Positions 14,402 through 23,143 of a stretch of 64,000 bases of DNA are shown here, piece by piece; positions within the stretch are counted from its first letter, which is position 1, and the number at the start of each line of letters is the position of its first letter. Below the pieces are notes generated by a model, which was given only the letters and a program-made list of their open reading frames with translations, did not search any database and had not been told where the DNA came from. A program made the translations under genes and the position numbers. The stretch spans positions 126,784 to 190,783 of the forward strand of contig NZ_JAKNTA010000009.1 of NCBI RefSeq assembly GCF_022288725.1. The letters run 5' to 3'. Origin of the DNA: Kitasatospora sp. A2-31. GTDB lineage: Bacteria > Actinomycetota > Actinomycetes > Streptomycetales > Streptomycetaceae.

Positions 14402-16303
14402 GTGCCCGAACTGCGGGTTGTGGCCGTCAGCAACGACGGCACACGGCTGGTGCTCAAGGCTGCCGACAGCACGGAGTACACCCTTCCCATCGACGAGCGG
14501 CTGCGCGCCGCCATCCGGGGCGACCGCCCCCGCCTCGGCCAGATCGAGATCGAGGTCGAGAGCCACCTCCGCCCCCGTGACATCCAGGCGCGGATACGAG
14601 CCGGTGCCTCCGCCGAGGAGGTCGCGCAGGCCGCCGGCATCTCCGTCGACCGGGTCCGCCGCTTCGAGGGGCCGGTGCTCGCCGAGCGCGCCTTCATGGC
14701 CGAGCGGGCCCGCAAGACCGCGATCCGCCGGCACGGCGAGTCCCCCGGCCCGCAGCTCGGCGAGGCCGTCGCCGAGCGGCTCGCGCTGCGCGGCGCCGAG
14801 AAGGACACCGAGCGCTGGGACTCCTGGCGCCGCGACGACGGCACGTGGGAGGTCATCCTCTCCTACCGCGCCGACGGCGAGGGCCGCTCCGCGTCCTGGA
14901 CGTACGACCCGCCCCGGCGCCTGGTCCAGCCCAACGACGACGAGGCCCGCGCGCTGATCGGCGAGAACGTCGAGCGCGAGGAGGAGTCGGTCTTCCCGTT
15001 CATCCCACGGATCGCCCGGCTCCCCCAGGACCGGCCGCCCCGCCCGATGATCGACCGGCCCTCCGCCGACCGCATCATGTCCGGCCGCGAGGTGCGCGAG
15101 GCCCGCGAGGCCACCGCGGAGTCCCGCGACTCGCTGACCAGCCTGCTCGACGTCGTCCCCGCCTTCCGCGGCGACCTCGCGGTCGGCGCCCCGCCGTCCA
15201 TCGAACCGGTGCCGAGCGAGGTCGCCGAGGAGAGCGAGGAGGCGGCCCCCGCCCCGCCCGCCGCGTACGGCTCAGCCCGGCTGGTCGGTGACCGCCACCG
15301 GCCGGCTCTCGTCGCTCGACCACTCGCTCCACGAACCCGGGTACAACGCGGCCGGCAGACCCGCCACCGCCATGGCCAGGATCTGGTGCGCCGCCGTCAC
15401 CCCCGAGCCGCAGTACACCGCGGTCTCCCGCTCCCCCGCCCCCAGCGCACGGAACCGCTCGGCGAGCTCGACGGCCGGCCGGAAGCGCCCGTCCGGACCG
15501 ACGTTCTCGGTGGTCGGCGCGGAGACCGCCCCCGGGACGTGCCCGGCCCGCGGATCGATCGGCTCGGTCTCGCCCCGGTACCGCTCCCCCGCCCGCGCGT
15601 CCAGCAGCAGACCGCTCCGCGCCCAGGCCGCGGCACCGTCACCGTCCACCGTCGGCAGCTGCCCCGGCACCGGCTTGAAGTCGCCCTCCTCCGGCGCCGG
15701 CACCTCGGTGGTCACCGGCAGCCCGGCCGCCCGCCAGGCCGCGAAGCCGCCGTCCAGCACCCGCACCTCCGGGTGACCGGCCCAGCGCAGCAGCCACCAG
15801 GCCCGCGCCGCGGCCATCGAGGTGGCGCCGTCGTACACCACGACCGGCCGGTCCGCGCGGACCCCGAACCGGCGCATCGCGGCACCGAACTCCTCCGGGT
15901 CGGGCAACGGGTGGCGGCCGCCGCGCCCGGGCGGGCCGGCCGGGGCCGCGAGATCGGTGTCCAAGGCGACGAAGTGCGCGCCGGGCAGGTGGCCGACCGC
16001 GTAGTCCTCGACACCGGGCGGGCCGCCGAGCTGCCAGCGCACGTCGAGCAGGACCGGCGGGCGGGACGAGGCCAGCGCCTCGCCCAGACCGGCCACCGAA
16101 ACCAGCGGGGACTCGTCGTAAGAGGTGGTCATGCCGGCCATTCTCGCGCAGCACCGCCGACTCGCCGCTCTTTGTGGGGTCTTTGCCGGACTTTCCGCGC
16201 GGCCCGGGGGTTCGACATGCGCCAGGGTGGAACCATCACCCTCACGTGCGCCGCTCCGTGCGCCGACCGCCCCGTGAGGAGGAGGCCCGCATGCCTGCGG
16301 TGA
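14402..16303 (+). CDS. sepH: SepH cell-division protein, C-terminus replaced by read-through
   Basis: SepH promotes FtsZ assembly during sporulation septation. The N-terminal DUF3071 domain is clear: MPELRVVAVSNDGTRLVLK, an HTH-like IRAGASAEEVAQAAGISVDRVRRFEG, RWDSWRRDDGTWEV and SWTYDPPRRLV. GGGAGGTAA precedes the GTG. SepH-like sequence runs to about residue 285 (near 15260). SepH proteins normally end after about 340 residues in a conserved tail near VPSWDEI (recollection), but here the frame has no stop and continues to 16303, antisense through all of sseA, giving 633 residues. The extra part is not a recognisable domain. Either a deletion removed the SepH 3' end and stop, or the assembly lost sequence. 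Confidence 0.75.
   Translation: MPELRVVAVSNDGTRLVLKAADSTEYTLPIDERLRAAIRGDRPRLGQIEIEVESHLRPRDIQARIRAGASAEEVAQAAGISVDRVRRFEGPVLAERAFMAERARKTAIRRHGESPGPQLGEAVAERLALRGAEKDTERWDSWRRDDGTWEVILSYRADGEGRSASWTYDPPRRLVQPNDDEARALIGENVEREEESVFPFIPRIARLPQDRPPRPMIDRPSADRIMSGREVREAREATAESRDSLTSLLDVVPAFRGDLAVGAPPSIEPVPSEVAEESEEAAPAPPAAYGSARLVGDRHRPALVARPLAPRTRVQRGRQTRHRHGQDLVRRRHPRAAVHRGLPLPRPQRTEPLGELDGRPEAPVRTDVLGGRRGDRPRDVPGPRIDRLGLAPVPLPRPRVQQQTAPRPGRGTVTVHRRQLPRHRLEVALLRRRHLGGHRQPGRPPGREAAVQHPHLRVTGPAQQPPGPRRGHRGGAVVHHDRPVRADPEPAHRGTELLRVGQRVAAAAPGRAGRGREIGVQGDEVRAGQVADRVVLDTGRAAELPAHVEQDRRAGRGQRLAQTGHRNQRGLVVRGGHAGHSRAAPPTRRSLWGLCRTFRAARGFDMRQGGTITLTCAAPCADRPVRRRPACLR
15272..16132 (-). CDS. sseA: Sulfurtransferase (rhodanese / 3-mercaptopyruvate type)
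   Basis: A 286-residue protein of two rhodanese domains. It transfers sulfane sulfur from thiosulfate or 3-mercaptopyruvate to a thiol or cyanide acceptor. The N-terminal, inactive domain shows VLLDVRW and VVYDGATSMAAARAWWLLRWAGH. The C-terminal domain carries the persulfide cysteine in VYCGSGVTAAH (about residue 237); CGSGVTA is usual for mercaptopyruvate-type enzymes. It ends with the family-typical LYPGSWSEWSS. An in-frame ATG 9 bp earlier (16141) is also possible; neither has a strong ribosome site. Its whole length lies antisense to the extended sepH frame, with no terminator between. Confidence 0.9.
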   Translation of the reverse strand: MTTSYDESPLVSVAGLGEALASSRPPVLLDVRWQLGGPPGVEDYAVGHLPGAHFVALDTDLAAPAGPPGRGGRHPLPDPEEFGAAMRRFGVRADRPVVVYDGATSMAAARAWWLLRWAGHPEVRVLDGGFAAWRAAGLPVTTEVPAPEEGDFKPVPGQLPTVDGDGAAAWARSGLLLDARAGERYRGETEPIDPRAGHVPGAVSAPTTENVGPDGRFRPAVELAERFRALGAGERETAVYCGSGVTAAHQILAMAVAGLPAALYPGSWSEWSSDESRPVAVTDQPG

Positions 16304-17037
16304 AGCTCCGGCTGGCCCAGGGCACACCGTGCTGGTTCAGCCTGATGACCGACGACCTGGCCGGCGCCCGGGCGTTCTACGGCGAGCTGCTCGGCTGGAC
16401 GTACACGCCCGGCCCCGGCCAGCTCGGCGACTACGTGCGGGCCGAATCGGCCGGGGAGCCGGTGGCCGGACTCGGCGTCTCCTCGGTGACGGGCTTCCCC
16501 GTGCAGTGGACCACCTACTTCGCCGTCGACAGCGCCGACCGGACGGCCCAACTGGTGCGCGAGTGCGGCGGCACGGTCGCGGTCGGCCCCCTCCAGGCCG
16601 AACGGGCCGGGCGACTGGCGATCGCGGCCGACGTGTCCGGCGCCGTCTTCGGCCTCTGGCAGGGCGAGGAGCACACCGGCCGGGAGGCCGGCCCCGAACC
16701 CGGCGGACCCGCCTGGGCCGAACTGCTCACCCCGGACGAGGCCGGCGCAGCGGCCTTCTACGGCACGGTGCTGGGGCGGCCGGTCGCCGCCGCCGACGGC
16801 GGGTCCGCACTGCTCGTGGACGGGCGGCCGGTGGCGGGGCTGCGCCCCGGCACCGAGCTGCGCGGCCACCCGCCGCGCTGGCGGGTCCACTTCGCCGTCC
16901 GCGACGCGGGGTTGACGGCACGTCGGGCGGTCGAGCTCGGCGGCCGGGTCCTGGTGGAGCCGCAGGCGACCGCACGCGGCCGGGCCGCCCGGCTGGCCGA
17001 CCCGCAGGGCGGCCACTTCTCGGTCCTGGAGTCCTGA
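16291..17037 (+). CDS. VOC family protein (two glyoxalase-like domains)
   Basis: A 248-residue tandem vicinal-oxygen-chelate protein. Each half begins with the typical pattern, WFSLMTDDLAGARAFYGELLGW (written here only as its ends WFSLMT and YGELLGW) and WAELLTPDEAGAAAFYGTVLG, and ends DVSGAVFGLWQG and DPQGGHFSVLES. Such proteins include hydroxylases, resistance proteins and unknowns; the true role cannot be read. GAGGAGGAGG precedes the ATG. The start overlaps the last codons of the abnormal sepH frame. It converges on tdk. Confidence 0.88.
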   Translation: MPAVKLRLAQGTPCWFSLMTDDLAGARAFYGELLGWTYTPGPGQLGDYVRAESAGEPVAGLGVSSVTGFPVQWTTYFAVDSADRTAQLVRECGGTVAVGPLQAERAGRLAIAADVSGAVFGLWQGEEHTGREAGPEPGGPAWAELLTPDEAGAAAFYGTVLGRPVAAADGGSALLVDGRPVAGLRPGTELRGHPPRWRVHFAVRDAGLTARRAVELGGRVLVEPQATARGRAARLADPQGGHFSVLES

Positions 17038-17055
17038 CCCGGGGGCGCCCCCGCC

Positions 17056-17712
17056 TCAGGCCTGCTGCTCCTCGAACGGGAGCACGTCCGGGGAGAGCAC
17101 CGAGGCCCGGGCGGTGGCGGCGGTCAGCCGGCGGCGGTGGTGGCGGCGGCAGAGCACCTCGTAGCCGACCTCGTCCTCCCTCACCGAGATGTCGCCGATC
17201 ACGACCTGGGCACCCTCGACCACCATCACACCGCCCACCGTACGGGCGTTGTGGGTGGCCCGCGCACCGCACCAGCAGAGCGCCTCGACCTGGAGCACCT
17301 CGACCCGGTCGGCGAGCTCGATCAGCCGCTGCGAGCCGGGGAAGAGCCTGGTCCGGAAGTCCGTGGTGATCCCGAACGTGAAGACGTCGATGCCGAGTTC
17401 GTCCACCACCCGGGCCAGCTGGTCGACCTGCTCGGCGGCGAAGAACTGGGCCTCGTCGCAGATCAGGTAGTCCACCCGGCCGCCGGCCGAGAGCAGGTGC
17501 ACCACATGGGCGTGGAAGTCGAAGTCGTCCGTGACCTCGACCGCCTCCGCCCGCAGGCCCAACCGGCTGGAGATGGTGGCCGCACCGGCCCGGTCGTGAC
17601 GGGTGAGGATGATCCCCTGCCGGCCGCGGGCGGCGTGGTTGTGGTCCATCTGGAGCGCGAGCGTCGACTTGCCGCAGTCCATCGTGCCCGAGAAGAACAC
17701 CAGTTCAGCCAT
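17056..17712 (-). CDS. tdk: Thymidine kinase
   Basis: A 218-residue type-II thymidine kinase that phosphorylates thymidine to dTMP with ATP in the salvage pathway. P-loop FFSGTMDCGKST (about residues 6-17), Walker B-like YLICDEAQFF with the catalytic Glu, FGITTDFRTRLFPGS, and a zinc site formed by CWCGARATHNAR and VLCRRHH. Normal length for the family. It starts 33 bp after the upstream phosphodiesterase-like gene and is probably the last gene of a four-gene operon. Confidence 0.95.
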   Translation of the reverse strand: MAELVFFSGTMDCGKSTLALQMDHNHAARGRQGIILTRHDRAGAATISSRLGLRAEAVEVTDDFDFHAHVVHLLSAGGRVDYLICDEAQFFAAEQVDQLARVVDELGIDVFTFGITTDFRTRLFPGSQRLIELADRVEVLQVEALCWCGARATHNARTVGGVMVVEGAQVVIGDISVREDEVGYEVLCRRHHRRRLTAATARASVLSPDVLPFEEQQA

Positions 17713-17745
17713 GGGTGGTGCAGAGGCCTTTCAGAGGAGGGGAGT

Positions 17746-18930
17746 TCAGCGGCGGACTTCGAGCAGCGGCACGAACTGCTCCACCGCGGTCATCGAGCCG
17801 TGCAGACCGATCATCGCGGACTCGCCCGGCTCGTTGCGGGAGGCGATCACGGCGACGTCGTCCCGGGCGGCGGCGACCACGTCACCGATCCGCTGGTAGA
17901 CCCGCTCGTCCACCGACGGGCCGAACCAGCCGGCGGCGATCGCCTCGTCCCGGGTCGCCACCCACATCCGGTCGCCGAGCACCTCGCTCCAGACCGTGTG
18001 CACGTCGGCGGCCGCCCCCGGCACGGCGTACACGTGCCGCGCCCGGCCCTCCCCGCCGAGCAGCGCCACGCCGGCCCCGAGCTCCCAGTCCTCGTCGAAG
18101 TCGATCCGGTCCTCCGGCGCGATGTCGATCATGCCGTGGTCGGCGGTGACGTACATCGCCGAGCGCGGCGGCAGCTGCTCGGCCAGCCGGCGGGCCAGGC
18201 GGTCCACCGAGTCCAGCGTCATCCGCCACTCGTCGGAGTCCACCCCGAACCGGTGCCCGGCGCCGTCCAGCTCGCTCACGTAGGTGTAGACGAGGGCGCG
18301 GTCGTGCTCGGCCAGCCAGGCGGCGGCCCGGTCCATCCGCTCCTCGCCCGTGGTGCGGCCGAGGAAGGTGCCGCCCGACAGCGCCACCCGGGTCAGCGGG
18401 GTCTGGGCGAACAGCGGCGACGAGACCTGCGCCGTCGCCACGCCCGCCAGATGGGTCCGCTCGAACACCGTCGGGTAGGGCTGCCAGACCGCCGGGTCGG
18501 TGTGCGGCTGCCAGCGCAGCTGGTTCATCAGGTAGCCGGCACCCGGAACCGCCACCGTGTAGCCGGCCAGACCGTGCAGGCCGGGCGGCGTCCCGGTGCC
18601 CACCGAGGCCAGTGAGGTGGCGGTGGTGGACGGGAAGCCCGCGGTCAGCGGGCGGCCGGAGCCGCCGAGCGAGCTGCCGGCCAGCGAGGAGAGGAACGGC
18701 GCGTACTCGGGGTGGCGCAGCAGCAGCTCCCAGCCGAGGCCGTCGACCAGGAACACCACCACCCGGTCGGCGGGCTCGATCGGCAGCGTGGCCGTGAAGC
18801 CGGGCACACCGAGGCCGGCCGCCACCGAGGGCAGCAGGTCGCAGAGCGAACCGCCGCCGTAAGGGGGCGCCGGGGCGGTGGCGGGGTCGAGGATCTCGAA
18901 GGCGTCGTGGCCGTCGGGTGCGAAGGACAT
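17746..18930 (-). CDS. Alkaline phosphatase/nucleotide pyrophosphatase superfamily protein
   Basis: A 394-residue metal-dependent phosphohydrolase or phosphodiesterase. The superfamily metal and nucleophile motifs are visible: VVVFLVDGLGWELL (Asp ligand), FPSTTATSLASVGTGTPPGLHG (nucleophile Thr in the middle of that stretch, about residue 95) and VTADHGMIDI (Asp-His ligand pair, about residue 258). No signal peptide is evident. The ATG at 18930 is chosen by comparison with the family N-terminus. It sits between the DUF5998 gene and tdk on the same strand. Substrate unknown. Confidence 0.85.
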   Translation of the reverse strand: MSFAPDGHDAFEILDPATAPAPPYGGGSLCDLLPSVAAGLGVPGFTATLPIEPADRVVVFLVDGLGWELLLRHPEYAPFLSSLAGSSLGGSGRPLTAGFPSTTATSLASVGTGTPPGLHGLAGYTVAVPGAGYLMNQLRWQPHTDPAVWQPYPTVFERTHLAGVATAQVSSPLFAQTPLTRVALSGGTFLGRTTGEERMDRAAAWLAEHDRALVYTYVSELDGAGHRFGVDSDEWRMTLDSVDRLARRLAEQLPPRSAMYVTADHGMIDIAPEDRIDFDEDWELGAGVALLGGEGRARHVYAVPGAAADVHTVWSEVLGDRMWVATRDEAIAAGWFGPSVDERVYQRIGDVVAAARDDVAVIASRNEPGESAMIGLHGSMTAVEQFVPLLEVRR

Positions 18931-19012
18931 GGCTGAGGGGCTGGCTTCCTGGCTTCCGTTGCGTCGCCGGTGGGTCGCACGGCCGTGCGGCGCGTGCCGC
19001 ACGGCGCGGGAT

Positions 19013-19612
19013 TCAGACCCGGGGGCCGTTGCTGATCGTCGCGTCGGAGAGCGCGCGGGCGAACACCAGCGCCTGGGCGACCGTCTCCGGGCCGTCGCCC
19101 GCCTCGCTGACCCGCAGTGACAGGTCGTCAGCGGTGGCCGACCCGGTGTACCCGTGGTCCGCCTCGCAGTTCGGGTCCGAGCAGCCGGCCGGCTCCAGGT
19201 CGAGCCGCTGCACCGCGCCCCAGCCGATGGTCAGCACGACCTCGCGCGGCAGCGTGCCCGGGGTGTACGTCTCCGGGTTGGCGACCATCCGGCTCACCAC
19301 GACCGAACCGATCCGGTCCAGCCGGACGCTCTCGGTGGAGGTCGTCGCGAAGGGCACCGCCGCACCGGCGCCGTCACCGGACTGCTCGTCGGTGTGGCTC
19401 ACCACGAAGCGGGTCGGGGTCAGCACGAGCACGGTGACGTGCCGGCGGACCTCGTTGGCGTCGAAGGTGGTCTCCTGGTGCACCAGGTAGGAGCTGATCG
19501 GCTCGGGACCCACCGCGGACTCGACCGCCTCGGACACCAGGGCCGGGTAGTAGCCGCTGCGCTCGATCGCCGAGCGCAGGTCCTGAGTGGTGGTGGTACC
19601 GGTCTTCGCCAT
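19013..19612 (-). CDS. DUF5998 family protein
   Basis: A 199-residue protein conserved in streptomycetes and related actinomycetes, DUF5998 in annotation. It shows GYYPALVSEAVESAV, HQETTFDANEVRRHVTVLVLTPTRF, and a conserved CSDPNCEADHGY segment with two Cys and one His that could bind metal. Soluble, function unknown. The start follows GGATGGAG. It lies 94 bp after the GNAT-ligase gene and 82 bp before the phosphodiesterase-like gene, on the same strand. Confidence 0.85.
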   Translation of the reverse strand: MAKTGTTTTQDLRSAIERSGYYPALVSEAVESAVGPEPISSYLVHQETTFDANEVRRHVTVLVLTPTRFVVSHTDEQSGDGAGAAVPFATTSTESVRLDRIGSVVVSRMVANPETYTPGTLPREVVLTIGWGAVQRLDLEPAGCSDPNCEADHGYTGSATADDLSLRVSEAGDGPETVAQALVFARALSDATISNGPRV

Positions 19613-19706
19613 AACTCCATCCTGGCATGGTCCGCCGACGAAGCGGGCGGCGCGGCGCCGAGCTTCCGGGCAACAGCGCCCCGGGGCGGGGCGCAACCAA
19701 GGAAGG

Positions 19707-22538
19707 TTACAGGGTGCTCATGGCGCGCGGGCCCAGATCGCTGCGGACGGGCAGGGGCGCGAGCCGCACTCGCGCCCCCAGGATCGCCAGCCCGTGCGGG
19801 GCCACGACCACGGGTTCGAGGTCCACCGAGGCGACCTCCGGCAGGTCGTCGACCAGCCGGGAGACCCGCAGCAGCAGCTCCTCCAGGGCTTCGGTGTCCA
19901 CCGCCTCGGCCCCGCGCCAGCCGAACAGCAGGGGCGCCGCCCGCACCTCGCGGATCAGCCCGGCCACGTCCTGGTCGGTGGCCGGGACGAGCCGGTGCGC
20001 GACGTCGCCGAGCAGCTCGGCGGGGGCGCCGGCCAGGCCGAAGGAGAGGATCGCGCCGACCGCCGGGTCGACCGTGGCGCCGATCACGGTGTCCACCCCG
20101 CGCGGGGCCAGCCGCTGGACGACCAGCTCGGCCTGGGCGGCCCCGCCGAGCAGGGCGTCCAGCTCGCGGTGGGCGCGGCGCAGCCCCGGCTCACCGGTCA
20201 GGTCCAGCCGGACGCTGCCCAGGTCGGGGCGGTGGCGCAGGTGCGGGGCGGTGGCCTTGAGCGCGACGGGGTAGCCGAGCTCCGCCGCCGCACGGACGGC
20301 GGACTCCTCGTCGGGGGCGGGCAGGGTCGGTGAGACGTCGATGCCGTAGTGGGCCAGCAGGGCGGCGGCGTCCGCGTCCGGCAGGGTGATCCGCGCCCCG
20401 CCGGGCTGCGTGCGGGCGGCGATCGCGGAGCGGGTGGAGAGCGCGGCCCCGACCCGGGCCCGGGCGGCGCCCTCGTCGATCCGGTCCAGCTCGGGGACGC
20501 GGGCGGTCTCCTCGGCCGCGGCCGTCCGGCGACGCCAGTGCGCGTAGTGGACGGCGTGGGCGAGGGCGCGGACGGCCCGCTCGGGTGCCGGATAGGCGGG
20601 GATGCCGCCGGGCCGTAGCCGGTCCGGCAGGTCGGTGAGCGCCAGGTGGGCCAGCAGCAGCGGCTTGCCCAACTCGCGCGCGCGGTCACCGGCTTCGAGC
20701 AGGGCGGCGGCGATCTCGGGGTCGTCGGAGCCCATCTCCGGGTCGTCCTGGCCGGCCAGCCGGCCGCCCATGAAGGCGTGCGCGGAGGTGCCGATCGGCG
20801 GGATGGCCACCGCGATCACCGCGTCCACGGCCTGGTCCTCCAGGGCCACGTCCAGCGCGATCCGGAAGTTCTCGCCGGTGGCGGCGGTGGTCAGGTCGAC
20901 GGGGGTGCGGGGGCGCAGCCCGGCGCCGAGGCAGGCGTCGTGGGTGAGCAGGCCGAGCGAGTCGGAGTTGCCGACGACGGCCACCCGGTCGCCGGGCGGC
21001 AGCGGCTGCAGGGCGAGCAGCTCCCCGGTGTCGTACAGCTCGGTGATGGTCTCGACCCGGGTGACGCCGGCCTGCTCGAACAACGCGTCGACGGTGGCGT
21101 CACGCAGCCCGGTGGCGGTGGCCGGGACGGCGTGGCCGGGCGGCAGGCTCCCGGTGTGGCGCGCGCCCTTGACCACCACGATCGGCTTGGCGGCGGCCAG
21201 CCGGCGGGCGATCCGGGTGAACTTGCGGGGATTGCCGAAGGACTCCAGGTAGAGCAGCACCACGTCGGTGGCCGGGTCCTCGGCCCAGTACTGGAGGAGG
21301 TCGTTGCCGGAGACGTCGGCGCGGTTGCCGACCGAGGCGAAGGTGGAGACGCCGAGGCCGCGACGGTGGGCGGCCTCCAGCAGGGCGACGCCGATCGCGC
21401 CGGACTGGCAGAAGATCCCGAAGCCGCCGCGCTGCGGCAGGGCGGGCGCCAGCGAGGCGTTGAGCGGGCGGTCGGGGTCGGTGTTGATCAGGCCGAAGGC
21501 GTTCGGCCCGATCACCCGCATCCCGGCCGCGCGGGCCTGGCGGACCAGGGCTCGCTGGCGGTCGCGGCCCTCGGGGCCGGTCTCGGCGTAGCCGGCGGTG
21601 ACCACCACCAGGCCTTGCACGCCGTGCGCACCGCACTCGGCGACGGCGGCGGGGACGGCGCCGGCGGGGACGGCGATCACCGCGAGGTCCACCGGGCCGG
21701 GGATGTCCAGGATCGAGCGGTGCACGGGGACGCCGTCCACCTCGGTGCCGGGCGGGGCGTTGCGGTTCACCGCGTAGATCCGGCGGTCGTCGCCCTTGCC
21801 GTCCCCGAAACCGACCAGCAGGTCGCGCAGGAGCGCCCGGCCGACGGTCTGCGGGTTGCGGGAGGCACCCAGGACCGCCACCGAGCGCGGGGTGAGCAGC
21901 CGCTGCACCGACCTCGCCTCGGCGCGGTGCTCGCGCGCCCGCATCACCGCGAGCGAGGCGGCCGTCGGCTCCAGGTCGAGCTCCAGGTGGACCACGCCGT
22001 CGGCGAAGCTGCGGTGCTGGGTGTAGCCGGCGTCCGTGAAGACCTTCACCATCTTCCGGTTCTCCGGCAGCACCTCGGCCTGGAAGCGGCGGATCCCGCG
22101 CTCCTGCGCCACCGCGGCGATGTGCTCCAGCAGCGCGGAGGCGACGCCGCGGCCCTGGTGGGCGTCCTGCACCAGGAAGGCCACCTCGGCGTCGGTGCCC
22201 GTCTCGGAGGGGCGGCCGTCGGCGTCGATCCGGTCGTAGCGGACGGTGGCGATGAAGCGGTCGCGGATCACCACGGCGAGGCCGACCCGGTTCACGAAGT
22301 CGTGGTGGGTGAAGCGGCGGACGTCCTTGTCGGAGAGCCGGGGGTAGGGCGCGAAGAATCGGAAGTACTTGGACTGGTCGGAGACCTGCTCGTAGAACTC
22401 GACCAGGCGGCCGGCGTCCGCGGGCGTGATCGGCCGGATCCGGGCCGTGCCGCCGTCACGCAGGAGGATGTCGGCCTCCCAGTGCTGCGGGTAGTCCGGC
22501 TCGCTCTGCTCGGGGTGCGGTACCGCGGCGTCGTCCAC
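19707..22538 (-). CDS. GNAT acetyltransferase / ADP-forming acyl-CoA synthetase-like fusion (Pat type)
   Basis: A 943-residue protein related to bacterial protein lysine acetyltransferases (PatA/PatZ). An N-terminal GNAT domain (about 25-195) has the acetyl-CoA loop VQDAHQGRGVASALLEH. Then come a CoA-binding Rossmann domain (SVAVLGASRNPQTVGRAL), succinyl-CoA-ligase-like domains (FCQSGAIGVALLEAA; an HTG motif at the expected phospho-His position) and a C-terminal ATP-grasp-like domain (GYPVALKATAPHLRHRPD). Streptomyces PatA uses the GNAT domain N-terminally (recollection). It probably regulates acyl-CoA enzymes by acetylation. It is divergent from ptsH and heads a four-gene minus-strand run down to tdk. 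Confidence 0.88.
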   Translation of the reverse strand: MDDAAVPHPEQSEPDYPQHWEADILLRDGGTARIRPITPADAGRLVEFYEQVSDQSKYFRFFAPYPRLSDKDVRRFTHHDFVNRVGLAVVIRDRFIATVRYDRIDADGRPSETGTDAEVAFLVQDAHQGRGVASALLEHIAAVAQERGIRRFQAEVLPENRKMVKVFTDAGYTQHRSFADGVVHLELDLEPTAASLAVMRAREHRAEARSVQRLLTPRSVAVLGASRNPQTVGRALLRDLLVGFGDGKGDDRRIYAVNRNAPPGTEVDGVPVHRSILDIPGPVDLAVIAVPAGAVPAAVAECGAHGVQGLVVVTAGYAETGPEGRDRQRALVRQARAAGMRVIGPNAFGLINTDPDRPLNASLAPALPQRGGFGIFCQSGAIGVALLEAAHRRGLGVSTFASVGNRADVSGNDLLQYWAEDPATDVVLLYLESFGNPRKFTRIARRLAAAKPIVVVKGARHTGSLPPGHAVPATATGLRDATVDALFEQAGVTRVETITELYDTGELLALQPLPPGDRVAVVGNSDSLGLLTHDACLGAGLRPRTPVDLTTAATGENFRIALDVALEDQAVDAVIAVAIPPIGTSAHAFMGGRLAGQDDPEMGSDDPEIAAALLEAGDRARELGKPLLLAHLALTDLPDRLRPGGIPAYPAPERAVRALAHAVHYAHWRRRTAAAEETARVPELDRIDEGAARARVGAALSTRSAIAARTQPGGARITLPDADAAALLAHYGIDVSPTLPAPDEESAVRAAAELGYPVALKATAPHLRHRPDLGSVRLDLTGEPGLRRAHRELDALLGGAAQAELVVQRLAPRGVDTVIGATVDPAVGAILSFGLAGAPAELLGDVAHRLVPATDQDVAGLIREVRAAPLLFGWRGAEAVDTEALEELLLRVSRLVDDLPEVASVDLEPVVVAPHGLAILGARVRLAPLPVRSDLGPRAMSTL

Positions 22539-22709
22539 ATTCGTCAGGTTATCCGGCGGCGTGCCGAATGGCGCCGGACGTGCACCCGCGGCAGGGTGGA
22601 CAGGGCCCCAGGGGCCGACGTACCGGGTCCCGAGCCCCTTCTTATGCCCCCGAAAGAAACAATCACAACTCCCGAACGGGGCGGCTCGGAGGGGTTCCCT
22701 GCGTGCAAC

Positions 22710-22725
22710 ACTGGTCTAGACAACA
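22710..22725 (+). promoter_or_regulatory. DasR-type operator (dre) upstream of ptsH
   Basis: ACTGGTCTAGACAACA matches the published DasR consensus ACTGGTCTAGACCACT at 14 of 16 positions, including the full TGGTCTAGA core. It lies 55 bp upstream of the ptsH start. DasR, a GntR-family N-acetylglucosamine regulator, is known to bind ahead of ptsH in S. coelicolor. The same region also separates the divergent GNAT gene. Confidence 0.85.
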
Positions 22726-22779
22726 TGGCCGCCTCCCCCGGACCCGGCCATGACCAGCTTCACCGGAAAGGCACGTCTC

Positions 22780-23061
22780 ATGGCTGAGCGCCGCGTCACC
22801 ATCGGTTGGGCCGAGGGCCTGCACGCCCGTCCCGCCGCCGTCTTCGTCAAGGCCGTGGCGGCCACCGGCGTGCCGATCACCATCGCCAAGCCGGGCGGCA
22901 CCCCGGTCAACGCCGCCTCGCTGCTCGGCCTGCTCGCCCTCGGCGCCAAGGGCGGCGAGGAGGTCGTCCTCGCCTCCGACGCCGACGGCGCCGACCAGGC
23001 CCTGGACCGCCTCGCCAAGCTGGTCGCCGAGGGCCTCGACGAACTCCCCGCCGCCGCCTGA
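22780..23061 (+). CDS. ptsH: HPr, PTS phosphocarrier protein
   Basis: A 93-residue HPr that relays phosphate from enzyme I to sugar-specific IIA components. The active-site His15 sits in EGLHARPAAVFV, and the regulatory-serine segment NAASLLGLLALG contains Ser47. The chosen ATG follows GGAAAGG; an upstream ATG at 22750 would add residues outside the HPr fold. The dre site predicts repression by DasR relieved by GlcN-6-P or GlcNAc-6-P. Monocistronic, closed by a strong hairpin. Confidence 0.97.
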   Translation: MAERRVTIGWAEGLHARPAAVFVKAVAATGVPITIAKPGGTPVNAASLLGLLALGAKGGEEVVLASDADGADQALDRLAKLVAEGLDELPAAA

Positions 23062-23078
23062 GCCAGACCGCCAGCGGA

Positions 23079-23113
23079 AAGCGCCCGGCAGTGCACAGCA
23101 CTGCCGGGCGCTT
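23079..23113. terminator. Bidirectional terminator between ptsH and rtcB
   Basis: Perfect 16-bp arms beginning AAGCGCCCGGCAGTGC with an ACA loop, located 17 bp after ptsH and 31 bp after the convergent rtcB stop. Confidence 0.9.
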
Positions 23114-23143
23114 CCGTTCGCACATCGGGGGCCTCGCCGCGTC

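Noticed and set aside
19707..22538. Loss of the phospho-histidine in the acyl-CoA ligase part of the GNAT fusion
   Set aside because: An HTG motif is present at the expected place (KGARHTGSL), so loss cannot be claimed by eye.
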